NCBI GenBank assembly: GCA_013393415.1
Contig: JABXHI010000074.1
Coordinates: 1-64,000 of the forward strand
Origin: Micrococcaceae bacterium
Lineage (GTDB): Bacteria; Actinomycetota; Actinomycetes; Actinomycetales; Micrococcaceae
DNA length: 64,000 nucleotides
Reading direction: 5' to 3'
Shown here in pieces: positions 18,477 to 26,830 of the stretch; positions within the stretch are counted from its first letter, which is position 1; the number at the start of each line of letters is the position of its first letter. A program made the position numbers and the translations under genes. The notes beneath the pieces were generated by a model, which was not told the origin of the DNA, made no database searches, and saw nothing but the letters and a program-made list of their open reading frames with translations.

Positions 18477-18821
18477 TTAGTTGCGCTTCTCTGGGATACG
18501 CGCAGCTTTACCATGGCGATCGCGCATGTAGTACAGCTTGGCACGACGGACGTGACCGCGTTTCTTGACTTCAATCTTGTCAATGATTGGTGAGTGCACT
18601 GGGAACTGACGCTCGATACCGACACCAAAGGAAGTCTTGCGAACGGTGAAGGTTTCAGAAACGCCGGTACCCTGACGGGCCAGGCAGTAACCTTCGAAAA
18701 CCTGAATACGCTGGGTTTTACCTTCAACAATGTTCACGTGAACTGCAACGGTGTCACCAGGACGGAAATCTGGTACATCGTCACGGACAGTCTTCTGATT
18801 CAACTGCTCAATAAGATTCAT
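18477..18821 (-). CDS. rplS: 50S ribosomal protein L19
   Basis: bL19 lies at the 30S-50S interface. From the ATG at 18821 it is 114 residues, with the typical [17 protein letters not shown] and RIQVFEG segments and the basic [17 protein letters not shown] tail. AGGAG lies 7 bases before the ATG, which decides the start against an upstream in-frame codon. A separate promoter and a possible leader peptide lie just upstream. Confidence 0.96.
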   Translation of the reverse strand: MNLIEQLNQKTVRDDVPDFRPGDTVAVHVNIVEGKTQRIQVFEGYCLARQGTGVSETFTVRKTSFGVGIERQFPVHSPIIDKIEVKKRGHVRRAKLYYMRDRHGKAARIPEKRN

Positions 18822-18909
18822 GGAGTCTACTCCTAGTGGATCGCCGCAGGTCGCCCACATACTTCAGCAAGCACTTCGACTTGCGGTGGAAGATTTCGAG
18901 GTGCAACAT
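18808..18909 (-). CDS. Possible 33-residue leader peptide overlapping rplS
   Basis: An ATG at 18909 follows GGGGAGG at ideal spacing (7 bases). This is a stronger ribosome site than most in the window. The frame runs 33 codons ([12 protein letters not shown]...RLHESY), is rich in Lys/Arg, and ends 14 bases inside rplS in another frame, so its ribosomes would terminate over the rplS start. No homologue is known to me. It could be a translational control element for L19, or a chance open frame. Confidence 0.35.
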   Translation of the reverse strand: MLHLEIFHRKSKCLLKYVGDLRRSTRSRLHESY

Positions 18910-18987
18910 GAAGTTACCTCCCCGGTGCCCAACGTTGGTGACGAGATCCCCTACGGCAGATCCAACACCCGCCAGACACAACTGCCT

Positions 18988-19015
18988 ATTATGCCATATC
19001 TTGGTGCTTTGTCCA
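18988..19015 (-). promoter_or_regulatory. Candidate rplS promoter inside the end of trmD
   Basis: On the minus strand TGGACA (19015-19010) and CATAAT (18993-18988) are spaced by 16 bp. Initiation here would give rplS a leader of about 160 nt, independent of the upstream rimM-trmD transcript. Confidence 0.45.
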
Positions 19016-19699
19016 CAAATCCGGGCGACGTGTGCGCGTACGCTCGGCCTGCTGTTCCTTACGCCACGCCGCGATCTTGGCATGATCACCGGACAACAGT
19101 ATTTCCGGTACCTCATAGTCACGCCACACAGACGGTTTGGTATACACCGGGTACTCCAAGAGACCATCATCACTGTGCGATTCTTCGACCAGGGACTCTG
19201 GGTTCCCAACTACACCCGGGACTAGGCGGCCAACTGCCTCAATCATGGCAAGGGCAGCTACTTCTCCCCCGTTGAGCACGTAATCGCCAAGCGACATCAG
19301 ACGCACGTTAAAGTGTTCGTGAGCCCAATGGAACATGCGCTCATCGATACCCTCGTATCGACCACAAGCAAAGACAAGGTGCTCAGCACCTGCCAGGTCA
19401 TAGGCAGCTTGCTGACTAAAGACTTCTCCCGATGGAGTCGGGACGAGCAGTACGGGCTTCTCAACCCGTGAAGCATCGAGAATCTCCTCGAGTGCCAAGG
19501 CCCACGGTTCCGGTTTCATGACCATGCCAGCGCCACCACCGTACGGAGTGTCATCCACCGTCTTGTGACGATCGAACGTGTGGTCCCGCAGATCGTGCAC
19601 GTTAATTTCTAACCGACCGGATTCTTGTGCCTTACCCAAGAGGGAAATGTTTAGAGCCTCGAGGTATTCAGGAAAGATACTGACGACATCAATTCTCAT
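18989..19699 (-). CDS. trmD: tRNA (guanine-N1)-methyltransferase
   Basis: TrmD methylates G37 of tRNAs next to the anticodon, using S-adenosylmethionine bound in a trefoil knot. The 236-residue protein shows [24 protein letters not shown] and the knot segment GDYVLNGGE, all typical. Its start overlaps the rimM stop by 4 bases (ATGA). It belongs to the rimM-trmD-rplS group. Confidence 0.96.
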   Translation of the reverse strand: MRIDVVSIFPEYLEALNISLLGKAQESGRLEINVHDLRDHTFDRHKTVDDTPYGGGAGMVMKPEPWALALEEILDASRVEKPVLLVPTPSGEVFSQQAAYDLAGAEHLVFACGRYEGIDERMFHWAHEHFNVRLMSLGDYVLNGGEVAALAMIEAVGRLVPGVVGNPESLVEESHSDDGLLEYPVYTKPSVWRDYEVPEILLSGDHAKIAAWRKEQQAERTRTRRPDLWTKHQDMA

Positions 19700-20253
19700 G
19701 ATTCTTGATTCAGCTCCAATAACCCTGGCGGCGGTGTGATCACGATGGCGCCTCGTTCCTCATCGATCTCCGGGACGATCTCCTCCACAAATGGAAGAAG
19801 CACTTCATCGCCGCTCAACAACCGGAGCTCAAGGAGATCTTGCGCTTCACCAGTGATCAGGTTTGCTACTTCGCCCACAACGGGAGTATCGAAGTCTTCC
19901 TGGTACACCACTAGTCCGATGAGATCATCTGCGTACCAGCTGTCCTCATCGGGCTCAGATTCTTCAGGCTCAGCGTATAACTCACTGTTTCGCAGGGATT
20001 CCGCAGTATTTCGATCTGAAAATTCAGCGAATTTCAGGAGCATGATGTTCTTATTCCAGCGAGCTTTTTCGATTGTCAACTGACCAAATGCCGTCGAAGT
20101 TGCCGGTCCCACCTCAACGCGAAAGACATTCCCTTTAATAAAACGCCTCTCCGGTGAATCACTAAATATTTGAACCGTCACCTCACCGCGGATCCCGTGC
20201 GGTCGGCCAATTCGTGCGACTCGAACACGAGCATCAGACTTCTCGTCAGTCAC
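19696..20253 (-). CDS. rimM: Ribosome maturation factor RimM
   Basis: RimM helps assemble the 30S head around uS19. The 185-residue protein has the N-terminal [15 protein letters not shown] segment, a middle [11 protein letters not shown] region, and the C-terminal PRC-barrel ending in the [11 protein letters not shown] and [13 protein letters not shown] strands. The GTG start lies 73 bases after the methyltransferase gene that separates it from rpsP-khpA. Confidence 0.95.
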   Translation of the reverse strand: MTDEKSDARVRVARIGRPHGIRGEVTVQIFSDSPERRFIKGNVFRVEVGPATSTAFGQLTIEKARWNKNIMLLKFAEFSDRNTAESLRNSELYAEPEESEPDEDSWYADDLIGLVVYQEDFDTPVVGEVANLITGEAQDLLELRLLSGDEVLLPFVEEIVPEIDEERGAIVITPPPGLLELNQES

Positions 20254-20326
20254 CGCTAACCTCTACTTAAGATACTTGAGTTGGATATCTCGCTGTCTGC
20301 TTTCAAAGTTCTGAATACCGCTACTT

Positions 20327-21415
20327 TCAGTCTGCATTCCTGTTCAACACTGCGATTCGCGGTGTATCCAATACTTGTCGGGTGAACTCAGGGAACTGTG
20401 ATTGCCACAGATCGACAATGTCGGCTTCTTCCGGACGGTGAGCATCGTCCAGAATCACGGTCGCGTCTGGTGCTAAACGATCGATGACATTGGGCAGAGC
20501 CGGGAAACGAGCGTTTTTGCCAGTAGTAGCTGGGGGCCCATCGACGAGAACCATGTCAATATTCTCCACGTCTTCTAAAGCTCCGAGAGCGTACCACTTA
20601 TACGACCCCCTGTCGCGGGATACTTCTTCGAGTGGGGCCAACCGAGCGTCCACGAAACTATCAAGGCCATGATCCTTGAGAGTGCCACGTGTTTGATCTA
20701 GATATTCTTCCAGATGGTCGAGCGCTACAACCTTTCCGCCGTATAGTCGACACAAATATGCCAACCACACCGTGGAGGTTCCACTACCCAACTCTAAAAT
20801 GCGTTGAGGTCGTTTCTCCTCAAAAATAGAAATTAAATGAGCCAGGGATCGAGCATCCAGAGCCCATCCACCTGTGCTTGGCATAGGCAGTTTCAGGTCG
20901 GAAAATCGAGAGAAAATCTGCAACAGTGCTTCAATTTCATTCGTCGAGTGCCGAACGGTCTGAGAAATGTGATCTGCAGTCGATCGAGCTACTTTATGAA
21001 TCCTCGAGTCAAGCTCGGCAAACTTCTCATCGTAGGCTTTGACATTAGTATCGATGGCGCCGATTTGACGTTGTTGAATCAGAAGGAGATTCTCATTTTT
21101 TTGCTGCGCCTCTCCAATACGCATGGCAAGATGTTCAGAATTGCATCTACTTTCAGTACTTGCTTTACGCTCCTGAGTTCTCATCAACCGTGCGATATAA
21201 CGAATGCACAGAAGAACTAATGACGCAAGACCAACTAATGCTATGAACCCCAGAATTAGCGAATAAGCCCACCACTCTAGTACTGCTGCAATGATACCAA
21301 GTAATGCTACTATCACAATTGCGATAAAACTTAGAATGCCATATTTACGCAAAACGTCTACTTTCTGTGATATACGCGTCTGCTCTAAACACATCCATCG
21401 AATGCAGCAGCACAC
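20327..21415 (-). CDS. Membrane-anchored coiled-coil class I SAM methyltransferase
   Basis: This 362-residue protein has three parts. Residues about 30-75 form two membrane helices. Residues about 80-180 are charged and heptad-like, probably coiled coil. The C-terminal half is a Rossmann methyltransferase with motif I ILELGSGTSTVWLA, an acidic VVALDH, and IDMVLVDGPP. It resembles FkbM-like or O-methyltransferase-like enzymes of surface-polysaccharide loci, but the substrate is unknown. It lies between khpA and rimM, normally one operon, behind a terminator, and its DNA looks AT-richer than the neighbours, suggesting acquisition. The exact start is uncertain (M1, M8, or a TTG near residue 23). 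Confidence 0.75.
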   Translation of the reverse strand: MCCCIRWMCLEQTRISQKVDVLRKYGILSFIAIVIVALLGIIAAVLEWWAYSLILGFIALVGLASLVLLCIRYIARLMRTQERKASTESRCNSEHLAMRIGEAQQKNENLLLIQQRQIGAIDTNVKAYDEKFAELDSRIHKVARSTADHISQTVRHSTNEIEALLQIFSRFSDLKLPMPSTGGWALDARSLAHLISIFEEKRPQRILELGSGTSTVWLAYLCRLYGGKVVALDHLEEYLDQTRGTLKDHGLDSFVDARLAPLEEVSRDRGSYKWYALGALEDVENIDMVLVDGPPATTGKNARFPALPNVIDRLAPDATVILDDAHRPEEADIVDLWQSQFPEFTRQVLDTPRIAVLNRNAD

Positions 21416-21601
21416 ACTCTGCGAGCATAGTACAGTTCAGACAACGCAGCGCCACTCATTTACAATTTAGTTTAGATCACTATCACCAATACGCCAGTCA
21501 CACCGGTATTGTTCTAGAGGATAACGCCATCGGATCTCCTACCGGCGGCATTGTCTCGCAACCAATAATCATTATTTCATGAGTAAGCCATTTGATATGA
21601 A

Positions 21602-21642
21602 ATAAGCCGCTTAGTCAAAAAGAAACAGACCAAGCGGCTTAT
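21602..21642 (-). terminator. Terminator after khpA
   Basis: ATAAGCCGCTT (21602-21612) and AAGCGGCTTAT (21632-21642) form a perfect 11-bp stem; on the minus strand it is followed by TTCAT after a TTAT end. It ends the rpsP-khpA transcript before the methyltransferase gene, splitting the usual rpsP-to-rplS operon. Confidence 0.75.
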
Positions 21643-21653
21643 CAATATTGTAT

Positions 21654-21893
21654 TTAACGGCGTCGGTCGGTGTCTACAACATCGACACGAACCGAATATC
21701 CTGCAAGTCCTTCAACAACGGCTCGAAGAGCATTGGCGGTCCGGCCCTTGCGTCCGATGACTCTGCCGAGATCATCTGGATGCACGTGGACACTGAGCAT
21801 TTCTCCACGCCGATTGTTGCGAAGATCAACCTGTACATCTTCAGGATAATCAACTATCCCCTGGACCAGGTGTTCTAACGCTTCTTGCAACAT
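21654..21893 (-). CDS. khpA: KH-domain RNA-binding protein KhpA
   Basis: KhpA binds RNA and, in Gram-positives studied, acts with KhpB in cell division and post-transcriptional control. The 79-residue protein is nearly a bare KH domain with the GxxG loop as GRKGRTA. The ATG at 21893 gives the usual MLQEALEHLV start; a GTG at 21899 that overlaps the rpsP stop is the alternative. It directly follows rpsP. Confidence 0.9.
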   Translation of the reverse strand: MLQEALEHLVQGIVDYPEDVQVDLRNNRRGEMLSVHVHPDDLGRVIGRKGRTANALRAVVEGLAGYSVRVDVVDTDRRR

Positions 21894-21898
21894 GGTCA

Positions 21899-22321
21899 CT
21901 ACTCAGCTGCCTCTTCAGTCTTTTCCTCTGTAGCGGCAGCATCTGGAGTAAGAGCAGCTTCTGGTGTCGGCTCTGGTGCTTCCGGCAGAACTACCGAACC
22001 CTTCTCAGGGACGACAAAAGCGTCTTTTTCAGTAGGGTGCTTCATGACGGATTCGTCATATTCTTCACCCTTGAATTTTTGCCAGTCACCGGTCAGCTTC
22101 AACAGAGCAGTTACCTGCTGAGATGGCTGCGCGCCAACGCCGAGCCAGTACTGTGCACGCTCAGAGTCGATTCTGATAACTGAAGGTTCTTTAGTTGGGT
22201 GGTAGATGCCGATCTCTTCGATGGCAGCACCGTCACGCTTCGCGCGCTGGTCTGCAACTACTACACGGTAGTGAGGGGAACGGATCTTACCAAAACGTTT
22301 TAAACGGATTCGTACGGCCAC
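21899..22321 (-). CDS. rpsP: 30S ribosomal protein S16
   Basis: bS16 is a small-subunit assembly protein. The 140-residue product starts [20 protein letters not shown] and carries [14 protein letters not shown], then a long Ala/Glu-rich acidic tail of about 55 residues, as in other actinobacterial S16 proteins. The GTG start has AGGAGC about 10 bases upstream. It is the first gene after ffh in the downstream direction. Confidence 0.96.
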   Translation of the reverse strand: MAVRIRLKRFGKIRSPHYRVVVADQRAKRDGAAIEEIGIYHPTKEPSVIRIDSERAQYWLGVGAQPSQQVTALLKLTGDWQKFKGEEYDESVMKHPTEKDAFVVPEKGSVVLPEAPEPTPEAALTPDAAATEEKTEEAAE

Positions 22322-22523
22322 TTTTGTGGTTGCTCCTGTTTCATATTATTTTTGTGATCCTTCCACGGCACCTGGGGGCAGGAACCTGGATACATCACGG
22401 ACGGACACATCGATCAGAGAATAGAGGGTAATCCGACACGATGGATCAGTACCGAACTATTATGACAGACGAACTGGCTCTTTAGCGAATCGGCCGGCCT
22501 GTTCCTTAAAATTGGTCCACGTA

Positions 22524-24116
22524 TTATTTCAGATACTTATCGAAGCCTTTAGGCAGGTTGAGCTGGGACGGATCGAAATTCTTGGGATCCGCACCAGCAC
22601 CAAAGGCTGACCCGAGGTCCTGGGATGCCTTCTTAGCTTGACGTTCTTTTTCTTTCCGTGCTTCCTCTTCAGCACGCGCAGGGTTGCCAAAGCGCTGTTG
22701 CTTGCGGTTTTTGCCTTTGCCTTTACCCTTGCGCTGGTTGCGTTTGCCGCCTCCAGCGCCACCGCCGGGCATCCCTGGCATGCCCGGCATGCCTCCCCCG
22801 GCAGCCATTTTCTTCATCATCTTCTGGGCTTCGCGGAAGCGCTCGAGCAAGGTATTTACTTCAGAAACGTGTACACCGGAACCAGCGGCAATGCGTGCTC
22901 GGCGTGACCCATTAATGCTTTTCGGTACATTGCGCTCATACGGGGTCATCGACTGGATGATAGCCTCGATGCGATTCACCTGCGAATCATCAAACTGATC
23001 GAGCTGTTTCTTCATGTCTTGCGCGCCGGGCATCATCATGAGCATCTTTTTCATGGAGCCCATTTGCTTCAGCTGCTGCATTTGACCCAGGAAGTCTTCA
23101 AGGGTGAAGTCTTCTTGGTCAGCAAACTTCTTTGCCATCCGCTCGGCTTCGGACTTATCCATAGTCCGTTCGGCCTGTTCGATAAGCGACATAACGTCGC
23201 CCATATCCAGAATGCGCGAGGCCATCCGGTCCGGGTGGAAGACTTCGAAGTCTTTGAGACTCTCACCGGTCGAGGCAAACATAATTGGTTTGCCAGTAAT
23301 GTATTTGACCGAAAGCGCGGCACCGCCGCGGGCGTCACCGTCCATCTTGGACAGGACGACACCGGTAAAGCCAACACCCTCATTGAATGCCTGAGCGGTG
23401 GCGACAGCGTCTTGACCAATCATTGCGTCAATGACGAAGAGCACTTCGTCAGGATTAGTTGCGGCACGGATGTCTGATGCCTGCTGCATCAGTTCTTCGT
23501 CGACGCCCAACCGACCAGCGGTATCAATGATGACAATGTCATGCTGGCGCTTCTTGGCTTCTTCCATACCTGAAGTCGCAACCTGGACTGGATCTCCAGT
23601 TGGGTCCTCGTGCTCGGAAGACACGCCTGGGTGCGGCGCATATACGTGTACACCGGCTCGCTCACCATTGACCTGAAGCTGCTTTACCGCGTTTGGACGC
23701 TGCAAGTCAGCTGCGATGAGCATTGGCGCGTGGCCTTCTTGCTTCAGATGCTGCGACAATTTTCCGGCGAGGGTGGTCTTACCCGCACCTTGCAGACCAA
23801 CGAGCATAATAACCGTTGGCGGATTCTTTGCCAGATTGATCTTGCGGGTTTCACCGCCAAGAATTTCTTCCAGCTCGCTCTGAACAATCTTGACGACTTG
23901 CTGGCCTGGGTTTAAGGCTTCTGAGACTTCCTGACCAAGCGCACGTTCTTTGACCTGCTTAATGAATTGGCGCACAGCCGGGACGGCAACGTCAGCATCC
24001 AACAGCGCACGACGAATTTCGCGTGCTGTTGCATCGATATCCGCCTCTGTGAGCCTGCCTTTACCCCGGAGGTTCTTGAAGGTTGAGGACAGACGTTCCG
24101 TCAAAGTATTGAACAC
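22524..24116 (-). CDS. ffh: Signal recognition particle protein Ffh
   Basis: Ffh binds 4.5S RNA and signal sequences emerging from the ribosome and hands the complex to FtsY. The 530-residue protein has the N-terminal four-helix N domain, the G domain with GLQGAGKTTLAGKL and IDTAGRLGVDEELM, and a methionine-rich M domain (LKQMGSMKKMLMMMPG) with the RNA-binding SINGSRRARIAAGSG. The tail is Gly/Lys-rich (GMPGMPG, KGKGKGK). ftsY lies directly upstream behind a terminator. Confidence 0.97.
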   Translation of the reverse strand: MFNTLTERLSSTFKNLRGKGRLTEADIDATAREIRRALLDADVAVPAVRQFIKQVKERALGQEVSEALNPGQQVVKIVQSELEEILGGETRKINLAKNPPTVIMLVGLQGAGKTTLAGKLSQHLKQEGHAPMLIAADLQRPNAVKQLQVNGERAGVHVYAPHPGVSSEHEDPTGDPVQVATSGMEEAKKRQHDIVIIDTAGRLGVDEELMQQASDIRAATNPDEVLFVIDAMIGQDAVATAQAFNEGVGFTGVVLSKMDGDARGGAALSVKYITGKPIMFASTGESLKDFEVFHPDRMASRILDMGDVMSLIEQAERTMDKSEAERMAKKFADQEDFTLEDFLGQMQQLKQMGSMKKMLMMMPGAQDMKKQLDQFDDSQVNRIEAIIQSMTPYERNVPKSINGSRRARIAAGSGVHVSEVNTLLERFREAQKMMKKMAAGGGMPGMPGMPGGGAGGGKRNQRKGKGKGKNRKQQRFGNPARAEEEARKEKERQAKKASQDLGSAFGAGADPKNFDPSQLNLPKGFDKYLK

Positions 24117-24165
24117 GTGCGATTATCCTTGTAGTCGACTCAGCTCGAATCGGATGGCTCGAGCA

Positions 24166-24211
24166 TAAAAATGGTACCTGGCGCCTCACTTTATCAAGTA
24201 GAGGCACCAGG
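24166..24211 (-). terminator. Terminator after ftsY
   Basis: On the minus strand CCTGGTGCCTC and GAGGCGCCAGG (24211-24201 and 24187-24177, one G-U pair) form an 11-bp stem followed by ATTTTTATG. It lies in the ftsY-ffh gap, so ffh probably has its own promoter. Confidence 0.75.
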
Positions 24212-24253
24212 CACACAGTTACTGCAATTCATTTGTCTTGCAGCAAAGCAATA

Positions 24254-25435
24254 TTAGCTTGCTAACAATGCATCAACGAATGCTTCTGCTTCGAATGGTG
24301 CAAGGTCATCAGCGCCCTCGCCTAGGCCAATCAGCTTGACTGGAACGCCTAGTTGACGCTGAATTGCTACTACAATACCGCCTTTAGCGGTTCCGTCCAG
24401 TTTCGTAAGGACGATACCGGTCACATTAACTGCTTCGGTAAAGACTTTGGCCTGGGCAAGACCGTTCTGACCGGTGGTCGCATCGATCACAAGCAGTACC
24501 TCACCGACTTCGGCTTGCTTCTCTGTGACGCGTTTTACCTTGCCAAGCTCTTCCATGAGGTTGGCCTTGGAGTGCAAACGACCTGCAGTATCGACGAGTA
24601 CAACATCTGATTCTTGTTTGATGCCTTCTTCCACTGCTGAGAAGGCCACTGAAGCAGGGTCTGCACCTTCTTGGTCGGAGCGGACTGTGTTGACGCCGAC
24701 TCGTTCACCCCAGGTGGTCAACTGTTCTGCCGCAGCTGCACGGAAGGTGTCCGCGGCACCCAGAATGACATTGCGGTCTTCTGCAACTAGAACGCGTGCC
24801 AGCTTGCCAACGGTAGTCGTTTTCCCCACCCCGTTGACGCCCACGACCATCATGACCGCGGGTTTATCGTCTTTGCGAGTCGCAGCTAGGCGGCGATCCA
24901 TTTCTGGATCGACCATGGCAATGAGTTCTTCCCGCAGCATCTCACGCACAGTCTCTGTATCGCGTGTGCCTTCGACGGTCACACGCTCTTTGAGACGCTC
25001 GACCAACTCCATAGCTGGGTCGGCACCGAGATCGGACATGAGTAAGTTTTCTTCGATCTCGTCCCAAACGTCTTCGTCAATATCGTCCTGCGCCAGTAGT
25101 GCGAGAAGACCTTTTGAGAAAACACTATTGGACTTCGCCAGTCGAGCACGAAGGCGTGCTAAACGCCCAGCAGCTGGAGCAGGAGTCTCCAGCTCGACCG
25201 CGGGTTCTTCAACGACCTCAGGCTCTGGTTCAGGCGCTGGCTCAGGTTCGGCAACGACCTCTTCTTCAACTACCGGTTCCTCAACGGGAACAGGAGCAGC
25301 TTCAGGTTCCGGCTCGGGTGCCGGGGCCGGAGGCTCAATAACTTTTGGCTCAGGCATGGGACGGTCTAGCGCGACAACCGAACCGATACCTACGATGACA
25401 GGTGCGAGAAAAGCAAAAATGATCAGAAGTTCCAC
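24254..25435 (-). CDS. ftsY: Signal recognition particle receptor FtsY
   Basis: FtsY is the membrane receptor GTPase for SRP. The 393-residue protein begins with a membrane segment (residues 1-24), as in many actinobacterial FtsY, then an acidic Glu/Pro/Val-rich linker to about residue 90, the N domain, and the G domain with GVNGVGKTTTVGKLA, DTFRAAA, VDTAGRLHSK and TKLDGTAKGG. The compositional linker explains the long antisense open frame. A plus-strand MFS gene is divergent from it. Confidence 0.96.
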   Translation of the reverse strand: MELLIIFAFLAPVIVGIGSVVALDRPMPEPKVIEPPAPAPEPEPEAAPVPVEEPVVEEEVVAEPEPAPEPEPEVVEEPAVELETPAPAAGRLARLRARLAKSNSVFSKGLLALLAQDDIDEDVWDEIEENLLMSDLGADPAMELVERLKERVTVEGTRDTETVREMLREELIAMVDPEMDRRLAATRKDDKPAVMMVVGVNGVGKTTTVGKLARVLVAEDRNVILGAADTFRAAAAEQLTTWGERVGVNTVRSDQEGADPASVAFSAVEEGIKQESDVVLVDTAGRLHSKANLMEELGKVKRVTEKQAEVGEVLLVIDATTGQNGLAQAKVFTEAVNVTGIVLTKLDGTAKGGIVVAIQRQLGVPVKLIGLGEGADDLAPFEAEAFVDALLAS

Positions 25436-25540
25436 ACGATATAGTTTTGCACACTTTTCATGATCTGCAACGTTTTCGTTATGCCACCGGCACAGCCGCA
25501 GCCCACCAAAAAATAATCATGGCGTGTCATAATGTTCTAT

Positions 25541-26830
25541 ATGTCTGCGTCGGTGGAAAAGCTTAAGATCCCAGGTGAAATCCGCATTCTCATTGCGGCG
25601 GCGTTTATCATCGCTATCGGCTTTGGAATCATCACCCCTGTTCTGCCGCAATATGCTGAGTCCTTCGGTGTCGGAGCGTTTGGTGTCTCCGCTGTAGTTT
25701 CTATCTTCGGATTAGCCCGGCTTATCCTTGCACCACTTTCAGGCAAGGCCACCATCAAGTTTGGTGAGTCCGGGGTATATATCACCGGGGTGACCATCGT
25801 CGGCATTTCCATGTTTTTGGTAGCCTTCGCTCAGAGCTACACCCAACTCTTGATATTTAGAGGGTTAGGCGGTTTTGGATCCACCCTCTTTACCGTGTCG
25901 GCGATGTCGTTCTTGGCAGCAAAATCGCCTCCCACCATTCGTGGCAAAGTATCCGGCGCATATGCTTCAGCTTTTCTCATCGGAAATATCTCAGGTCCAC
26001 TAGTCGGTGGACTCCTCGTCGCCCTGGGACCACGGGCACCGTTTCTCATTTATGGCAGCGCACTACTGATCGCTTCACTCGTGGTCTATCTCGGTTTGCA
26101 TCGCAGTAAAGGCGGAAAACGCCATAAGGTCGTTGATAACCGAGAGGCCTGGTCCTTCGGCGAGGCGATTAAAGAACATTCTTACCGAGCAGCATTGGGC
26201 TCGTTCTTTGCCAATGGCTGGGCTACCTTTGGCGTTCGAAATGCGATTATGCCGCTCTTCGCGGCTTCGGCGTTCGCTGGAACTGGGTTCGTCCTAGACG
26301 GTGCTCAAACTGCAGCCGTAGCGCTATCGATATTCGCTGTAGGAAATGTCATCGCGGTGACGTTCTCCTCGCGGTTGTCCGATAAATATGGTCGAAAACC
26401 CCTCATTGTGATTGGGCTAGGAGTTGCGGCCATCGGCACGGGCGTCATTGGGGTGATGACTGATCCGTGGTTGTTCTTCCTCGCCTCGGTCATCGCGGGG
26501 ACTGGAACTGGCATGATGAATGCACCGCAGCAAGCCGCAATAGTGGATCTAGTTGGGCAAGAGCGGAAGGCTGGCTCGGTTATGTCTGCTGCTCAGATGG
26601 CGGCCGATGTCGGTTCTATCACCGGCCCGCTGTTCATTGGTTGGATTGTTGACGTGTATGGCTTCGAGCTCGGCTTTGCTATCACCGGGATCATCCTTGC
26701 GGCTGCATGTATTGTCTGGATCTTTGCACCAGAAACAAATGTTCGTGTCGGCCCTGATGGCCCCAGAACCGGTCAGCTACCTGAGGTAGCACCGTCTGCA
26801 CACCACAGAGACTCGAATGATCAGGACTGA
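25541..26830 (+). CDS. Major facilitator superfamily transporter
   Basis: A 12-helix MFS permease of 429 residues from the ATG at 25541. Helices start at about residue 12 (ILIAAAFIIAIGFGI), motif A is seen in the central loop as SRLSDKYGRKP, and LVGGLLVALGPRAPF matches motif C-like drug exporters. The substrate is unknown; a multidrug efflux role is plausible. CATAAT at 25528-25533 lies 7 bases before the ATG, suggesting a leaderless transcript; an ATG at 25532 is the alternative. It separates ftsY from smc and its stop overlaps the smc stop convergently by about 10 bases. Confidence 0.88.
   Translation: MSASVEKLKIPGEIRILIAAAFIIAIGFGIITPVLPQYAESFGVGAFGVSAVVSIFGLARLILAPLSGKATIKFGESGVYITGVTIVGISMFLVAFAQSYTQLLIFRGLGGFGSTLFTVSAMSFLAAKSPPTIRGKVSGAYASAFLIGNISGPLVGGLLVALGPRAPFLIYGSALLIASLVVYLGLHRSKGGKRHKVVDNREAWSFGEAIKEHSYRAALGSFFANGWATFGVRNAIMPLFAASAFAGTGFVLDGAQTAAVALSIFAVGNVIAVTFSSRLSDKYGRKPLIVIGLGVAAIGTGVIGVMTDPWLFFLASVIAGTGTGMMNAPQQAAIVDLVGQERKAGSVMSAAQMAADVGSITGPLFIGWIVDVYGFELGFAITGIILAAACIVWIFAPETNVRVGPDGPRTGQLPEVAPSAHHRDSNDQD

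Noticed and set aside
24474-25463. 329-codon Ser/Thr/Arg-rich plus-strand frame opposite ftsY
   Set aside because: Composition is that of an antisense shadow of the Glu/Pro-rich FtsY linker.
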